From Candidatus Woesearchaeota archaeon (lineage in GTDB: Archaea > Nanobdellota > Nanobdellia > Woesearchaeales > DSVV01): 8,666 nucleotides of DNA. The first letter of the stretch is position 1. Each line of letters opens with the position of its first letter. Below the pieces are notes generated by a model. The model was not told the DNA's origin, did not search any database, and worked only from the letters and a program-made list of their open reading frames with translations. Below, one piece after another: positions 1-4,966 of this stretch. The position numbers were made by a program, and so were the translations under genes. The DNA lies in assembly GCA_016205905.1 (NCBI GenBank), contig JACQSP010000009.1, positions 1-8,666 on the forward strand, read 5' to 3'.

Positions 1-34
1 GGTGGACTTCGTCCCTAGTACGAGTTGTGAGCGG
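1..34. repeat. Short intergenic repeat D, copy 1
   Basis: This 34-base stretch aligns without gaps to 1789-1822 with 23 of 34 matches by eye, including GGTGGA at the start and TTGTGAGC near the end. A small hairpin GGAC-TTC-GTCC (4-14) lies in its first half, and the other copy has a different hairpin in the same place. Both copies are followed by AAGAAAAA, but this one only after about 19 extra bases. It is at the window edge and may extend further left. Function unknown. The similarity is modest, so it may be a decayed repeat. Confidence 0.4.
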
Positions 35-61
35 TAAACAAGATTCTGGGCGGAAGAAAAA

Positions 62-154
62 TATACTAAAAGTGCAAAATAATCGAACATTATTTTACAC
101 TTTTGTATATACAAACGTGATTAACTTGTACGAAAATTAATCACGTTTAGTATA
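62..154. mobile_element. Family A palindromic MITE-like element, copy 1
   Basis: The element proper is 64-152 (89 bp), with terminal inverted repeats TACTAAA/TTTAGTA and a TA on each side (62-63, 153-154), as expected for a TA target duplication of the Tc1/mariner/IS630 type. Inside are two hairpin arms. Arm 1 pairs 68-83 with 89-104 around the loop CGAAC, with one C-A mismatch. Arm 2 pairs 113-124 with 137-148 around a 12-nt loop. They are joined by the perfect palindrome TTTGTATATACAAA (102-115). A second copy lies at 3144-3236. There is no room for a transposase, so movement would need one supplied elsewhere. What is seen is the repeat and its symmetry; the transposon assignment is an inference. 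Confidence 0.8.
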
Positions 155-259
155 TATTAAAAACATTAACAAGCTAAACAAATACGTTAATTGTTTTTCG
201 TTAGTCGCCATCAATAAGTTTTTGCCTTAATAACAACGAACAAATAATTATAGTGCCCT

Positions 260-293
260 CTGACAACTGACCAGGTGAAACCTGACAACTGTC
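260..293. repeat. TGACAACT-type repeat related to family C
   Basis: CTGACAACTGACC and CTGACAACTGTC flank a small hairpin CAGGT-GAA-ACCTG (272-284). The CTGACAACT and CTGACC words recur in the right arm of the long palindrome at 5710-5844, so this may be a short or decayed member of that family. It ends two bases before the stop codon of the gene at 296-913. The stretch 155-259 between it and the family A element shows only a weak inverted pair, TTCGTT (197-202) with AACGAA (235-240), and no gene. Confidence 0.5.
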
Positions 294-295
294 TT

Positions 296-913
296 TCACA
301 CATTATACAATAATCTCTGTGTATCCTCTAAATCTTTCTTGCATTCTTTTCTCATTCTTTGCCGCAAATTATTTGTTTCTTCAAGAAGTTTTCTATAATG
401 ATGTATTTCTGCCTGATTCTTTCTTATTTTCTCTTCATAATGCCTTATTATATATTCAATATGGTGTTTGTCCTCTTTGTCTTTGATTGTGGAAAGATGC
501 CTTTTATGCTCTCGTGTGTATATATTTATATCACTTTCCAGTTGGCTGATTCTTTTTTTTATATTTTCTGTTTGTAATTTGTTTAAATCGCCCATCCTTA
601 AAACTTTGATTTTAGTCATATCATCAATTGAGGCAAGAATACTATGCTGCCTGTGCAGCTCATTCAATATTCCAGAGATATTATTATTTCTTATACAAAT
701 TCTGGCTCTAATTTCGCTTTCATTGAGATCTTTTAGTTTATGATAAATCTGATTGATTAATTCATAATCAGTATGCACACTTCTGAGATGAGTTACCCCT
801 TTTGAGCCGAATAAACCAAACATATTTACCTTCTTGTCATAAGTGGTTAATAAATATTTTGGAGAGAAGACAATGAAAAGGAGAATAAACATTCTCTTAA
901 GGCAGACGCACAT
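296..913 (-). CDS. Hypothetical helical, coiled-coil-rich protein
   Basis: I do not recognise the family. As drawn it has 205 residues. From about residue 60 it is charged and helical, with long Lys/Glu/Arg/Ile-rich stretches (about 110-200) that look like coiled coil. There is no visible catalytic motif and no Cys/His cluster. Two starts are plausible. ATG 913 has GGAGA at 926-930 (12-nt spacing) and lies at a suitable distance from the TATA at 957-966; it adds a short hydrophobic stretch (FILLFIVF, residues 9-16). ATG 823 has AAGGT close upstream and would give a 175-residue protein starting MFGLFGSKG. That start recalls the amphipathic N-termini of membrane-remodelling coiled-coil proteins such as Snf7/CdvB, but this is a resemblance only. 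The gene is divergent from LSm, and a repeat follows its stop immediately. Confidence 0.6.
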   Translation of the reverse strand: MCVCLKRMFILLFIVFSPKYLLTTYDKKVNMFGLFGSKGVTHLRSVHTDYELINQIYHKLKDLNESEIRARICIRNNNISGILNELHRQHSILASIDDMTKIKVLRMGDLNKLQTENIKKRISQLESDINIYTREHKRHLSTIKDKEDKHHIEYIIRHYEEKIRKNQAEIHHYRKLLEETNNLRQRMRKECKKDLEDTQRLLYNV

Positions 914-956
914 TTTATTGTTTTTTCTCCAACAAAAACAGAAACTAACAATAAAC

Positions 957-966
957 TTTATAAATA
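957..966. promoter_or_regulatory. TATA box, possibly bidirectional
   Basis: TTTATAAATA reads as a good archaeal TATA box on the plus strand and nearly as well on the minus strand (TATTTATAAA). Initiation about 25 nt downstream would fall near 986 for the LSm gene and near 936 for the gene at 296-913, just before its GGAGA. The identical decamer, on the minus strand, sits upstream of the pop5 operon at 7228-7237, which strengthens the call. Confidence 0.6.
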
Positions 967-987
967 ACTCATTTATACACGTCTATA

Positions 988-1019
988 TTATTTAATTATT
1001 TAATTATTTAATTATTTAA
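988..1019 (+). repeat. Four tandem TTATTTAA octamers in the LSm leader
   Basis: Four perfect copies of the 8-mer TTATTTAA lie between the predicted transcription start (about 986) and the ribosome binding site at 1022. They would make almost the whole 5' untranslated leader a U/A repeat. See the finding on possible autoregulation by the Sm-like protein. Confidence 0.85.
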
Positions 1020-1021
1020 TT

Positions 1022-1026
1022 GGAGG
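1022..1026 (+). promoter_or_regulatory. Ribosome binding site of the LSm gene
   Basis: GGAGG lies 8 nt before ATG 1035. It overlaps the in-frame TTG at 1020, which would otherwise extend the protein by five residues, so the ATG is the real start. Confidence 0.8.
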
Positions 1027-1034
1027 AATTTAAA

Positions 1035-1262
1035 ATGGAGCAATCTAGACCATTAGACGCATTAAACAAGGCAAGAAACAAAAGAGTAATGATAGAGCTT
1101 AAGAATGGTAAACAGTTAATTGGATCATTAAATGCATTTGACATTCACATTAACGTTGTTTTAACAGACGCAGAGGAAAGGCAGGATGGAGAAGTCAAGA
1201 GAAAATTAGGTGTTGTATTTCTCAGAGGAGACACAATTATCTTAATTTCGCCGTCTGAATAA
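1035..1262 (+). CDS. Sm-like archaeal protein (SmAP/LSm)
   Basis: A 75-residue protein of the Sm/LSm family, which forms hexameric or heptameric rings that bind U-rich RNA and act in RNA metabolism. The Sm1 motif spans about residues 17-48, with the conserved FDIHINVVL (35-43; the Asp and Asn of the RNA-binding loop are D36 and N40). The Sm2 motif is VFLRGDTIILIS (61-72), where RGD (64-66) matches the usual R/K-G-D/N of the second RNA-binding loop. The length is normal for archaeal Sm proteins. The start is fixed by GGAGG at 1022-1026. The gene lies 146 bp upstream of eL37 on the same strand; an LSm-eL37 pair is a conserved archaeal arrangement. The leader holds a U/A octamer array. Confidence 0.95.
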   Translation: MEQSRPLDALNKARNKRVMIELKNGKQLIGSLNAFDIHINVVLTDAEERQDGEVKRKLGVVFLRGDTIILISPSE

Positions 1263-1367
1263 AAACAGAATAGGAATAAAAGCCGAATAAGGCTTAATAA
1301 AATAAAAAAAACTTCAACCAGAACAAGTGAATCACAGTTAATATAGCTTATTAGATAATAATGCCCA

Positions 1368-1380
1368 TTAAATTATAAAG
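1368..1380 (+). promoter_or_regulatory. Possible separate promoter of the eL37 gene
   Basis: TTAAATTATAAAG is TATA-like and would start transcription near 1399, giving a leader of about 10 nt that just includes GAGG at 1400-1403. The 146-bp spacing from LSm makes a separate promoter reasonable. A short hairpin AAGCC-GAATAA-GGCTT (1280-1295) also lies in this gap, but no T-run follows it, so it is not called a terminator. Confidence 0.35.
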
Positions 1381-1408
1381 TAGGGATAAATTATAAGACG
1401 AGGATACA

Positions 1409-1573
1409 ATGACTAAAGGAACATATTCACAAGGTAAAAAATCCAGAGGAAAAACGCACATAAGATGCAGAAGATGCGGAGATATTACATACCATAAGAA
1501 AAGGAAGATATGCAGTTCTTGTGGTTATGGGAAGTCTGCCAGAATGAAGCATTACAACTGGCAGAAGAAGTAA
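1409..1573 (+). CDS. rpl37e: Large-subunit ribosomal protein eL37 (L37e)
   Basis: A 54-residue basic zinc-ribbon protein of the large ribosomal subunit. It opens with MTKGTYSQGKK, close to the family's MTKGTPS-G-K start. It has two CxxC pairs: CRRC at C20/C23 and CSSC at C35/C38, the second within the hallmark CSSCGYGKSAR (35-45). It ends with HYNWQKK, matching the usual R/H-YNW ending. GAGG at 1400-1403, five bases before the ATG, fits a ribosome binding site. It is the second gene of the LSm-eL37 pair, and a T-rich stretch starts just after the stop. No key residue is missing. Confidence 0.97.
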   Translation: MTKGTYSQGKKSRGKTHIRCRRCGDITYHKKRKICSSCGYGKSARMKHYNWQKK

Positions 1574-1577
1574 GATG

Positions 1578-1612
1578 TTTTAATTTTTTATAATTATTGT
1601 TTTTTAGTTTAG
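1578..1612 (+). terminator. T-rich terminator after eL37
   Basis: Right after the eL37 stop come TTTT, TTTTTT and TTTTTT runs (1578-1606). T-runs on the coding strand are the usual archaeal termination signal. No hairpin is needed or seen here. Confidence 0.6.
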
Positions 1613-1680
1613 ATTTATATTACTTATTTTGTTTCTTTGTATTTGTTTTTAGTTGTTCTTGGTATGTCCAACACGTTCAC

Positions 1681-1783
1681 GAATAAAAGTAAAAGGTAAG
1701 AAGTATAAGGTAAGAGGTACGATGATAATATCGTAGTCATTCCCTCTTACCTTATACCCCTAACTTCTTACCTTTTTATTCAT
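1681..1783. repeat. Family B heptad-repeat palindrome, copy 1
   Basis: A long inverted repeat in the convergent gap between eL37 and rpoK. An inner stem TACGAT/ATCGTA (1718-1723 with 1730-1735) is followed outward by a 14-bp stem (TATAAGGTAAGAGG with its complement) and a further GGTAAGAAG stem, with a small internal loop. The left arm is made of degenerate 7-mers such as GGTAAGA. The 43-bp core 1709-1751 matches 6691-6733 at 40 of 43 positions, so this is a dispersed repeat family. Being palindromic, it would form a hairpin in transcripts of either strand. Confidence 0.85.
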
Positions 1784-1788
1784 GTAAC

Positions 1789-1822
1789 GGTGGATTGTGT
1801 TCCACAAACGGATTGTGAGCAG
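1789..1822. repeat. Short intergenic repeat D, copy 2
   Basis: Aligns to 1-34 over 34 positions without gaps (23 matches by eye). It contains two small hairpins: GTGGA/TCCAC and CACAA/TTGTG. It begins six bases after family B copy 1 ends. Function unknown. Confidence 0.4.
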
Positions 1823-1857
1823 AAGAAAAAAATCTTAAGAAATTGGAAGGGAAGAAT

Positions 1858-1900
1858 AAAAAAGATATGAAAAAAAGGTAGAAGATGGATGTATAAAAAA
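1858..1900 (-). terminator. T-rich terminator of the exosome operon
   Basis: Read on the minus strand just after the rpoK stop there are T-runs of six (1895-1900), seven (1870-1876) and six (1858-1863). This is where the long minus-strand operon would be expected to end. Confidence 0.6.
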
Positions 1901-1901
1901 T

Positions 1902-2159
1902 TTATTCAGCTTTCTTTTCCTTTGCTTCATCAAAGCGCGGCTGTGATCTTCTTACAGTAATCTGCAGAACACCTGCTTCAAATTCTTTCTTTGCAATTTC
2001 CAAAGGATTAAATCTTAATTTTTCCAAATCTTCATTGTTAAGAGCCACCAAAAAAGGCGCCCCCATTGAAAGCTGCAGTGCCCTTGCGCCAATTATTCTT
2101 GCCTTTTCATACTTTGTATAATTAAATTTTTTAATGTTTTCTTCTTTACCATGTGCCAT
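1902..2159 (-). CDS. rpoK: DNA-directed RNA polymerase subunit K (Rpb6 homologue)
   Basis: An 85-residue omega/Rpb6-family subunit that clamps the largest subunit and helps assemble RNA polymerase. The family core is clear: KYEKARIIGARALQLSMGAP (16-35), then NPLEIAKKEFEAGVLQITVRR (51-71), the last part matching the usual EIAxxEfxxGvlPitvrR with Gln (66) in place of Pro. Short charged tails flank this core. GGTGA at 2164-2168 precedes the ATG by four bases. It is the last gene of the minus-strand operon, 98 bp after rrp42. In many archaea the genes for eL43 and RpoP follow rrp42, so rpoK here is a local variation. Confidence 0.95.
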   Translation of the reverse strand: MAHGKEENIKKFNYTKYEKARIIGARALQLSMGAPFLVALNNEDLEKLRFNPLEIAKKEFEAGVLQITVRRSQPRFDEAKEKKAE

Positions 2160-2257
2160 AATTTCACCGTCAAATCATTTGTTAACTTATTTGTTTTTAA
2201 TTACTTGTGTATATGAGTTTATTATTTTTGTGTAGACCTTTCCATGATTATTTCAAT

Positions 2258-3028
2258 TTACAATTTACTTCTCAGCTCTTTTGAAATCTTTGTTGCAATG
2301 TCAAGCATCTTGGTAATATCATCCAATGTCAAAGGGCAGTCTCCGCCTTTCTGCAATGCGCAGATAGTATTGTCTTCAGTTGTTGTTATTGTAAGGCGAG
2401 CATCTATGTTCTGCTCTTCCTCTTTTGAAGGATCAACAAAGAAATGCTTTCCTATTTTGTAAACAGTCACTGCAACTGGCTGTTTTTTCATAGGAAGTTT
2501 TGCGGCTGTATGGGTTTTATAGTTTATCTCGTCATTCTCATATTCAGGGAACCTTGCTGATTTTAATGCAGCCATTGCGCCCAATGCAGATGCATCAAGC
2601 AAATTCCCGTCGTCATTCAATGTGCATACATCAATAGAGACAATCCATACTTTCTCCCCTTTCTTGATGCACAGCTTTTTCAGGTCTATCATCTTGCTTT
2701 CTCTTATGCCTCTGTCAACAACTCTTGCCTGTTCAATAGCTTCTATGCCCGGAGGGCCAGATTCAAAATCAGGATTTGCCATAGGCAGGAACTCTGTATT
2801 TACCATGATAACGCCTTCATCAGGAGTATCTGGAAACGGCTTGTCTATCATTAGCTTTACACCGACAACAACTTCTGTATCGCCAACTTTTACTCTCGCT
2901 GAGCCTTCTGCGTTCTTTGAAACGCTGTATTCAATAACAACATTTCTGAAATCCAAAAGGCCCCTGTTGTCAAATCTTACATTCTTCTCAAATGAGCTTA
3001 TCAAATGTGATTTTAAATCATCTGCCAT
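2258..3028 (-). CDS. rrp42: Archaeal exosome subunit Rrp42
   Basis: A 256-residue RNase PH-like protein. Rrp42 lacks its own catalytic residues but alternates with Rrp41 in the hexameric ring and contributes to RNA and phosphate binding at the shared active sites. The signature IDVCTLNDDGNLLDASALGA (132-151) corresponds to the family's D-x-x-x-L-x-x-D-G-N-L-x-D-A. The N-terminal region carries the RNase PH fold core, including NTEFLPMANPDFESGPPG (77-94), and KGGDCPL (227-233) lies near the C-terminus. Length is normal. The ATG at 3028 is chosen over an in-frame GTG at 3037 because that GTG is part of the ribosome binding site. It is downstream of rrp41; a palindromic element lies between them. 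Confidence 0.96.
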   Translation of the reverse strand: MADDLKSHLISSFEKNVRFDNRGLLDFRNVVIEYSVSKNAEGSARVKVGDTEVVVGVKLMIDKPFPDTPDEGVIMVNTEFLPMANPDFESGPPGIEAIEQARVVDRGIRESKMIDLKKLCIKKGEKVWIVSIDVCTLNDDGNLLDASALGAMAALKSARFPEYENDEINYKTHTAAKLPMKKQPVAVTVYKIGKHFFVDPSKEEEQNIDARLTITTTEDNTICALQKGGDCPLTLDDITKMLDIATKISKELRSKL

Positions 3029-3033
3029 ATTTT

Positions 3034-3039
3034 CCACCC
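3034..3039 (-). promoter_or_regulatory. Ribosome binding site deciding the Rrp42 start
   Basis: GGGTGG on the minus strand is five bases before ATG 3028. The alternative GTG start (3037) is inside this motif, so MADDLKSH is the likely N-terminus. Confidence 0.7.
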
Positions 3040-3100
3040 GTTAAATTATTTTTCGTTAGTATTACTATCATATTATTATCATATCTTATTATCATTCGAA

Positions 3101-3145
3101 TTATTCTTCATTTCCTTTTGCGCCAGAAGAGCCAACCTGTTTGTA
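3101..3145 (-). pseudogene. Cut-off remnant of the original Rrp41 C-terminal tail
   Basis: Read on the minus strand this gives TAC followed by codons for KQVGSSGAKGNEE and a stop at 3103-3101. Removing the family A element plus one TA joins rrp41 in frame to this stretch, giving ALSEKYKQVGSSGAKGNEE. That fits a polar, acidic Rrp41 tail far better than the present ending YTKSD. The reading frame is seen directly; that it is the ancestral tail is inferred. Confidence 0.7.
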
Positions 3146-3236
3146 TACTAAAAGTGTAAAATAATGTTTGATTATTTTGCACTTTTGTATATACAAAAGT
3201 GATTAATTTGGACGAAAATTAATCACTTTTAGTATA
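3144..3236. mobile_element. Family A palindromic MITE-like element, copy 2, inserted in rrp41
   Basis: The element proper is 3146-3234 (89 bp, the same length as copy 1) with TA on both sides (3144-3145, 3235-3236). Arm 1 pairs 3150-3165 with 3171-3186. Arm 2 pairs 3195-3206 with 3219-3230. Arm 2 matches copy 1 directly, with a compensatory C-G to A-T change (116/145 against 3198/3227). Arm 1 matches copy 1 better as its reverse complement (1 mismatch in 37) than directly (7 mismatches). The element overlaps the end of rrp41 and provides its stop codon. Confidence 0.85.
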
Positions 3237-3926
3237 CTTTTCTGACAATGCTTTTTTCTGTATTTCATAAAGCTTAGGAACAACCTTCTTGCATAATGAT
3301 AGTGCTTTTATTAAATCCTCTTTAGATATTTCGCCATCCATCTGCAGCAGTGAAAATTCACCTGTTGAAGGGATGATGGCGATAGGGATGTCTGAAACTG
3401 GGCCGCCTTCATAAGCTTCCTCGTCATAATCCAAATCAACTGCAATCTTGTCGTCTACCTTGCCTACAGAAATTGCAACAACCAAATCTTTCATGCTGAT
3501 TCCAGCGTCTGCCAAAGCCATTGAAGCTGCGCAGATACCAGCGCATCTTGAGCCTGCATCTGTCTCAATAAGCTCAATAAACACGTCAACAACTGCGTTA
3601 GGAAACTCTTTTAAATCAACAACAGGCAGTAATGCTTTTTCAGTCACTAATGAAATTTCCCTTGAACGCCTGCTTTGCCCGGGCCTTACACGCTCACCTG
3701 TTCCAGAAAAAGGCATCATGTTATAACTGCATCTCAAGATGCCTGTGCTTGGATTTTGGAGGAATTTAGGATACAAATTCCTTGGGCCATAAACTGCTGC
3801 ATATGCTGCTGTATTTCCGATTTTAAAATAAGCAGAGCCGTCTGCATTTTTAATGACTCCTGTCTTTGCTTCAATCTTTCTCAACTCGTCAAAACCACGA
3901 TTATTTGTTCTTTTAGCATAACCCAT
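3219..3926 (-). CDS. rrp41: Archaeal exosome catalytic subunit Rrp41
   Basis: A 235-residue RNase PH-family 3'-5' phosphorolytic exoribonuclease, the active subunit of the Rrp41/Rrp42 ring. Visible motifs are RPGQSRRSREIS (81-92, RNA-binding arginines), ETDAGSRCAGICAASMALADAG (121-142, phosphate-binding loop with GSR at 125-127) and the acidic catalytic region DLDYDEEAYEGGPVSDIPIA (164-183), where D179 in SDIPIA is the likely catalytic Asp. AGGTGA at 3933-3938 supports the ATG at 3926. The body looks intact, but the last codons (YTKSD and stop) come from the family A element; the likely former tail lies at 3101-3145. The loss is confined to the polar tail, so activity is probably kept. Confidence 0.96.
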   Translation of the reverse strand: MGYAKRTNNRGFDELRKIEAKTGVIKNADGSAYFKIGNTAAYAAVYGPRNLYPKFLQNPSTGILRCSYNMMPFSGTGERVRPGQSRRSREISLVTEKALLPVVDLKEFPNAVVDVFIELIETDAGSRCAGICAASMALADAGISMKDLVVAISVGKVDDKIAVDLDYDEEAYEGGPVSDIPIAIIPSTGEFSLLQMDGEISKEDLIKALSLCKKVVPKLYEIQKKALSEKYTKSD

Positions 3927-3988
3927 TTTTATTCACCTGTAAACTATTTATTCACCATTCTTTATTGAGTATTAATTATCTTTATTTA

Positions 3989-4774
3989 TTAATTATTATC
4001 ATCATTCTGCGAAGATTCATATTCCTTATGCCCATATTCTTTGTGCTCATTTTCTTTGTGTTCATATTCCTTATGTTCAGGCTCACCCACTTCTCCTGTG
4101 AAACCTAAATAATCTTTAATCTTATCAGTAAGGCCTTTAATATGGCTGTTTGCTTCAATCATTCTTATAGCACTAACTGCAGTTACTTCGTCTTTTGGCT
4201 CGCCGGACAGCCAGATCAGGCCGTTTTGTCCGACGACAATATTACAGTTTGTTGCTTTTTTAATCATTGTTACCATGCTGCCCTGTTTTCCAATTATTCT
4301 TGGAACTTTTTGAGAATTAACTTTTATCATCCTGCCGCCTCTTAGTCTTTTGAGCCCCACTCCTTTTGTTGTCAAATCGACTAATTTCTGGCTTGTGACA
4401 TTTGTGATTTTTGCAACAACATAATCACCAATATCAAAATAAGATGTTAAGTCTGCCCCTCTTGCTATATAATCAGATGTAGCGTCTTTGACAGACAACA
4501 TTGCCGAGTATGCTGAATTTGTTTCAAATCTCCAGCCGCCGAATGTAACATCTATAACCTTACAGATGATTACATCATTTCTTTTTGGAGCATATCTTCC
4601 TGATAAAGGAATTAATTTTAATGCACGGCCATCAATATTAATGAGGCCTAATTTTTCAGCAAGTATCTTATCGCCTAATCTATAAGTTCCTGCGCCGGGA
4701 AGATAATCCATTCCTTCTGCCAAGGTCTCGCCAGGAACTACAACTGCTTTGTCTTGTATAATTAATTTTCCCAT
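3989..4774 (-). CDS. rrp4: Archaeal exosome cap subunit Rrp4
   Basis: A 261-residue RNA-binding subunit that sits as a trimeric cap on the exosome ring and feeds RNA into it. The order is an N-terminal domain with VVVPGETLAEG (11-21), an S1 domain (about 65-140; VIDVTFGGWRFETNSAYSA at 73-91) and a KH domain (about 145-210) with the GKQG loop (162-165) after KVPRIIGKQG. The acidic tail holds four pentapeptide repeats of the type EHKEY (233-252) and ends SSQNDDNN. This repeat is an unusual addition. GGGTGT at 4781-4786, six A's before the ATG, is the ribosome binding site. There are 62 bp to rrp41 downstream and 192 bp to SBDS upstream. Confidence 0.96.
   Translation of the reverse strand: MGKLIIQDKAVVVPGETLAEGMDYLPGAGTYRLGDKILAEKLGLINIDGRALKLIPLSGRYAPKRNDVIICKVIDVTFGGWRFETNSAYSAMLSVKDATSDYIARGADLTSYFDIGDYVVAKITNVTSQKLVDLTTKGVGLKRLRGGRMIKVNSQKVPRIIGKQGSMVTMIKKATNCNIVVGQNGLIWLSGEPKDEVTAVSAIRMIEANSHIKGLTDKIKDYLGFTGEVGEPEHKEYEHKENEHKEYGHKEYESSQNDDNN
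4019..4078 (-). repeat. Four 15-bp tandem repeats in the Rrp4 tail
   Basis: Four adjacent 15-bp units encode EHKEY, EHKEN, EHKEY and GHKEY. Units differ at synonymous and a few other positions, so the array is not brand new. It gives a His/Glu/Lys-rich flexible tail. Confidence 0.9.
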
Positions 4775-4910
4775 TTTTTTACACCCAGTTAATTTGATTT
4801 TTTGTTTTCTATTGTTGTGTTTTTTTGTTTTCTATCTTGTTTTTTGTTTTAGTTTATATCTTATCGATTGTTAATTGTTTTAATCATTTTTATTAAGTTA
4901 TTTCAATAAA

Positions 4911-4920
4911 ATTTATATGT
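4911..4920 (-). promoter_or_regulatory. Possible internal promoter before rrp4
   Basis: On the minus strand ACATATAAAT is TATA-like in the 192-bp gap between SBDS and rrp4, the longest gap in the operon. Transcription would begin near 4890, giving an A-rich leader of over 100 nt before rrp4. The rest of the gap is low-complexity (T-rich on the plus strand) with nothing else recognisable. Confidence 0.35.
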
Positions 4921-4966
4921 GTATACGAGATTTGTTGATTATATCATATTTATCTTATTATCATGT

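Noticed and set aside
11..25. CCTAGTACGAG resembles a short piece of the 3' region of 23S rRNA.
   Set aside because: Only about 11 bases agree, the flanking bases do not continue the rRNA sequence, and the related repeat at 1789-1822 lacks this word. Chance is likely.
1280..1295. Hairpin AAGCC-GAATAA-GGCTT after LSm as a terminator.
   Set aside because: The stem is only five pairs and is followed by A-rich, not T-rich, sequence on the coding strand.
1681..1783. Repeat-spacer array (CRISPR) suggested by repeated GGTAAGA words.
   Set aside because: Units are 7-8 nt without spacers and the two halves are complementary, so it is a hairpin of tandem repeats, not a CRISPR array.
3028..3037. Longer Rrp42 start at GTG 3037 (and similarly GTG starts at 5698 for SBDS and 8038 for the winged-helix gene).
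   Set aside because: Each GTG lies inside the GGTG/GTGA ribosome binding motif of a well-placed ATG nine bases downstream.
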